DNA of 47,643 nt, taken from positions 1 to 47,643 of the forward strand of contig QCGL01000013.1 of NCBI GenBank assembly GCA_003279935.1, written 5' to 3'. Source of the stretch: Prochlorococcus sp. AG-388-A04. GTDB taxonomy: Bacteria; Cyanobacteriota; Cyanobacteriia; PCC-6307; Cyanobiaceae. Position numbers and translations under genes: made by a program. The stretch's first letter is position 1. Each line of letters begins with the position of its first letter. Below are positions 44,969-47,643 of the stretch, piece by piece. The notes under the pieces were generated by a model. It saw only the letters and a list, made by a program, of their open reading frames with translations. It did no database searches and was not told where the DNA came from.

Positions 44969-45757
44969 AGTATTGATTTTTGGCAACACGTCTAAACTTC
45001 CTCTCCAAAACAAGTCTGGTTCTACTGGTGTAAGAGAAATTTTATTTTCTTGTATTTGAGATACATCACTAGGCCAATTCTTGGGGCCATCACCTTTTGA
45101 TTTAAGATCTAAAACAGCCTCACCCGCTAACCAATAATAATCATCGCCTCTTGGATCTTCCCTTTTAGAAAATTGGTTTTTATATTTTCGGATTGATAAT
45201 CTTGTCCAGGATAATTCCTTTATTTTATTTCTTTCACAAGGAGGTATGTTCAAGTTCAAAAGAAGGGACTTTGGCCAACTATCCTTTATTGCTTGTTCAG
45301 CAATATTCATTGCAATTTCACTAGCAAATTCAAAATTTTTCCATTTAAAACTCGCAACACTAATTGCCATTGATGGAACATTTTCTAAAGTACCTTCCAT
45401 TGCTGCAGCTACTGTTCCAGAACAAAAAATGTCTGTTCCTAAATTTGGACCATGATTTATTCCAGAAAGAACTAAGTCAGGTTTTTTATCTAATAATTCT
45501 GATAGTGCGAGTTTAACGCAATCAGCAGGGGTACCTGAACAACCCCAAGCTTTAATACCTTTATCAAATAATTCATCTGCTCTTTCAACTCTCAAAGGTG
45601 ACTGCAAAGTGAGGCCATGACCAGTCGCCGATCTTTCTTGGTCCGGACATACTACGGTTACTTTATGCCCTTTTTTTAATGCGGATTTGGCTAGAGCTCT
45701 TATTCCCTCAGCAAAAACACCATCGTCATTACTTATTAAAATATTTAATGATTCCAT
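44948..45757 (-). CDS. surE: 5'/3'-nucleotidase SurE
   Basis: Metal-dependent nucleotidase (also acts on short polyphosphate) linked to stationary-phase survival. Seen: [20 protein letters not shown] (about 6-25, metal-binding Asp-Asp), [55 protein letters not shown] and [19 protein letters not shown]. Length 269 is normal. ATG start, 67 bases of divergent spacer before pheS. The 3' end overlaps the convergent DUF3611 gene. Confidence 0.96.
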   Translation of the reverse strand: MESLNILISNDDGVFAEGIRALAKSALKKGHKVTVVCPDQERSATGHGLTLQSPLRVERADELFDKGIKAWGCSGTPADCVKLALSELLDKKPDLVLSGINHGPNLGTDIFCSGTVAAAMEGTLENVPSMAISVASFKWKNFEFASEIAMNIAEQAIKDSWPKSLLLNLNIPPCERNKIKELSWTRLSIRKYKNQFSKREDPRGDDYYWLAGEAVLDLKSKGDGPKNWPSDVSQIQENKISLTPVEPDLFWRGSLDVLPKINTSFINAS

Positions 45758-45824
45758 TAATCAATACATTTTATTATGGACAATATTTAAGTAAGATAAA
45801 ACTATATCTATTTTTACTATATCA

Positions 45825-46832
45825 GTGAGTCAAATTGAATCATTAAGCCAAATTGAGGGCAAATTAAATAATCTCTCTCTCTTAGCGAATGAAAATATAA
45901 AAAATGCGAAAAGTGATTCTGAATTGGACCAATTAAGAGTCTCTTTATTAGGAAAAAAAGGAGAATTATCAATAATATTGAAGACGATGGGCAAATTATC
46001 TTCTGTTGATAGACCAATTATTGGACAGAAGGCAAACTTGATAAAGATAAACTTGCAAGATTTAATAACTGAAAGAAAAAATCAACTTATTAGTGAAGCT
46101 ATTGATAAACAGATCGAAGATGAAAAAATTGATGTTACAATTCCTTCCACAGGAACCCTCCCTGGAAATAAGCACCCCTTAATTTCAACTCAAGATGAGA
46201 TCATAGATATTTTTTGCGGATTAGGATACTCAGTAGAGAATGGCCCTGAAATAGAGAGTGATTTTTATAATTTTGAGTCACTTAATATACCTAAAAATCA
46301 TCCTGCTCGAGATATGCAGGATACTTTTTATTTAGATGAAAATCGTCTACTAAGAACTCATACATCACCTGTTCAGATTAGATATCTTGAAAATAATCCA
46401 CCTCCAGTAAGAATTATTGCTCCAGGCAGAGTTTACAGAAGAGATGCTGTAGACGCTACTCACTCTCCTGTTTTTAATCAAGTGGAGGTTTTATGTATCG
46501 ATCAAGATATAAATTTTAGTCATTTAAGAGGAACTGTGCTGACTTTTTTAAAAACTTTTTTTGGAGATATTCCAGTAAGATTTAGAGCTAGTTATTTCCC
46601 TTTTACTGAACCTTCTGCAGAAGTTGATGTTCAATGGAAAGGTAAATGGCTAGAAGTAATGGGTTGTGGAATGGTAGATCCAAAGGTTCTTGAAAAATTA
46701 GGAATTGATTCTGAGAAATGGACTGGATTTGCAGCTGGATTAGGTGTTGAGAGATTCTGTATGGTGAGACATCAGATTGATGATATTAGAAGGTTCTATA
46801 CTAATGATCTAAGATTCTTAAAACAGTTTTAA
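45825..46832 (+). CDS. pheS: Phenylalanyl-tRNA synthetase alpha subunit
   Basis: Class II aminoacyl-tRNA synthetase subunit (alpha2beta2). An N-terminal coiled coil (about 1-85), then motif 2 around [20 protein letters not shown], the phenylalanine pocket [20 protein letters not shown] and motif 3 [20 protein letters not shown]. The [10 protein letters not shown] and [20 protein letters not shown] segments are typical. Length 335 is usual. GTG start at 45825, which gives the [13 protein letters not shown] beginning. pheT is not adjacent, as commonly in cyanobacteria. Confidence 0.97.
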   Translation: MSQIESLSQIEGKLNNLSLLANENIKNAKSDSELDQLRVSLLGKKGELSIILKTMGKLSSVDRPIIGQKANLIKINLQDLITERKNQLISEAIDKQIEDEKIDVTIPSTGTLPGNKHPLISTQDEIIDIFCGLGYSVENGPEIESDFYNFESLNIPKNHPARDMQDTFYLDENRLLRTHTSPVQIRYLENNPPPVRIIAPGRVYRRDAVDATHSPVFNQVEVLCIDQDINFSHLRGTVLTFLKTFFGDIPVRFRASYFPFTEPSAEVDVQWKGKWLEVMGCGMVDPKVLEKLGIDSEKWTGFAAGLGVERFCMVRHQIDDIRRFYTNDLRFLKQF

Positions 46833-46838
46833 TATGAT

Positions 46839-46884
46839 TAGTATTTTAAATTAGGTTTCTTTATCAAATTAGTTTAAAATACTA
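46839..46884. terminator. AT-rich hairpin between pheS and nadK, possible terminator
   Basis: TAGTATTTTAAA (46839-46850) and TTTAAAATACTA (46873-46884) are perfect 12-bp inverted repeats with a 22-base spacer that can add further pairs. The hairpin starts seven bases after the pheS stop and ends 20 bases before the nadK start. Only a broken T-run (TTAGTTTTAAATTT) follows, so it could be a weak terminator, an mRNA-stabilising structure or a protein-binding palindrome. Confidence 0.5.
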
Positions 46885-46903
46885 TTAGTTTTAAATTTAT
46901 CGA

Positions 46904-47643
46904 TTGGTACGTAAAGCTGGACTAATCGTCAATGATGGTAAAGAACTGGCTGTTCAAACTGCAATTTCCGTTCAAAAAAAATTGGAAAAATCCAATTATG
47001 AAGTTGTAAGAGTAAGTAGTTCTGGAGGTATGGTTGGCTTTGCCAATCCTGATCAACACGTGCGTCCATTAGGATATTCGAATTGTGTGCCAGAAGGGTT
47101 CGATTCCTCTATGGAGTTTGCGATTGTTCTTGGTGGAGATGGAACAGTACTTTCTGCTGCGCGACAGACAGCTCCTGCAAAAATTCCAATCCTTACAATA
47201 AACACTGGGCATTTAGGTTTTCTTGCAGAAGCATATCTTTCAAATCTAGAGGAAGCAATTGATAAACTTATTATCGGTAAATGGGATATAGAAGAAAGAA
47301 AAAGTTTAATTATTAGCGTAATGAGAAATGAGCAAAGAAGATGGGAATCTCTTTGTTTGAACGAAATGGCCCTTCATAGAGAGCCTCTGACGAGTATGTG
47401 TCATTTTGAAATTTCCATAGGAAGACATGCTCCAGTCGATATATCTGCAGATGGGGTCATCCTTTCTACTCCAACTGGTTCAACAGCTTATTCTTTAAGC
47501 GCCGGGGGGCCTGTTATTACACCCGATTGCCCAGTAGTGCAATTAACTCCAATCGCTCCTCATTCATTAGCTTCTAGGGCTTTGGTTTTTAATGACTCGG
47601 AACCAGTTACTGTTTTCCCTGCTACTCCCGAAAGGTTAGTTAT
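46904..47643 (+). CDS. nadK: NAD kinase, 3' end cut by the window
   Basis: Phosphorylates NAD to NADP. Partial: 246 codons are seen and the frame is still open at the window end. Start is TTG at 46904 ([20 protein letters not shown]). Family motifs: [20 protein letters not shown] (GGDG), [25 protein letters not shown] and the catalytic [20 protein letters not shown]. The early segment [20 protein letters not shown] is the variable nucleotide-side region seen in picocyanobacteria. It is downstream of pheS and a hairpin, so it may be transcribed separately. Confidence 0.95.
   Translation, partial: MVRKAGLIVNDGKELAVQTAISVQKKLEKSNYEVVRVSSSGGMVGFANPDQHVRPLGYSNCVPEGFDSSMEFAIVLGGDGTVLSAARQTAPAKIPILTINTGHLGFLAEAYLSNLEEAIDKLIIGKWDIEERKSLIISVMRNEQRRWESLCLNEMALHREPLTSMCHFEISIGRHAPVDISADGVILSTPTGSTAYSLSAGGPVITPDCPVVQLTPIAPHSLASRALVFNDSEPVTVFPATPERLV

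Noticed and set aside
47090..47110. GGTTCGATTCC, resembling a tRNA T arm
   Set aside because: It lies inside the conserved nadK frame and no acceptor or anticodon stem can be formed around it.

Overview
The window looks like a chromosomal segment of a high-light-adapted marine Prochlorococcus (or a very close picocyanobacterium). I infer this from the very AT-rich DNA, the short spacers and dense packing, a high-light-inducible (Hli) protein, a nickel superoxide dismutase cassette, the ClpR/ClpP pair, the cyanobacterial division factor Ftn2 (ZipN/ARC6) and a ThiE with the cyanobacterial N-terminal extension. No phage, transposon, CRISPR or genomic-island signature is visible. Almost everything is core housekeeping, with several very small genes between.

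Layout. 1-5416 is mostly one minus-strand run: PIN-TRAM membrane protein, clpR, clpP, ilvC, cobD, hli and a tiny membrane protein, with a small unknown gene facing them. hemW (+) meets panB (-) at 6730-6737. The SRP RNA (+) sits between panB and a minus-strand division and cell-wall block: miaB, ddl, an unknown membrane-anchored protein, ftsQ, ftsZ. tRNA-His lies at its upstream edge. 12849-15478 is a two-gene plus-strand unit (CodA-like amidohydrolase and GlcD-like oxidase) facing folC, argD and tRNA-Leu. Two overlapping micro-genes (39 and 36 codons) lie at 18259-18485 next to murA. A spoU, lpdA, trpC run follows, then the nickel cluster (NicO-type permease, sodX, sodN), fkpA, lnt, mnmA, nnr, a group 2 sigma factor, pdhA, ftn2, ffh, rpsP, phoH and a Bax-inhibitor-like protein. 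38465-41696 is a tight plus-strand operon: era, a fused trmD-ispF, a TIGR03792-like protein and larB. Two micro-genes, thiS, thiE and ribF follow on the minus strand, then a DUF3611 protein, surE, pheS and the 5' part of nadK, cut by the window end.

How the genes fit together. The window carries both the RNA and the protein of the signal recognition particle (ffs, ffh), Z-ring components (ftsZ, ftsQ, ftn2), peptidoglycan precursor steps (murA, ddl), nickel import plus Ni-SOD maturation, and cofactor genes (cobD, panB, thiE, thiS, ribF, folC, nadK, larB). Many genes start with TTG or GTG. In two genes (spoU and sodX) the conserved N-terminus runs past every standard start codon.

The most noteworthy signals are: (i) four mutually complementary segments in the leader of the sigma-factor gene that can form two exclusive RNA folds, one hiding the ribosome binding site; (ii) the in-frame TrmD-IspF fusion; (iii) an overlapping pair of single-membrane-span micro-proteins behind four degenerate 11-bp repeats that resemble a response-regulator operator; (iv) the probable non-AUG starts. 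All assignments come from reading the sequence; no database search was run.
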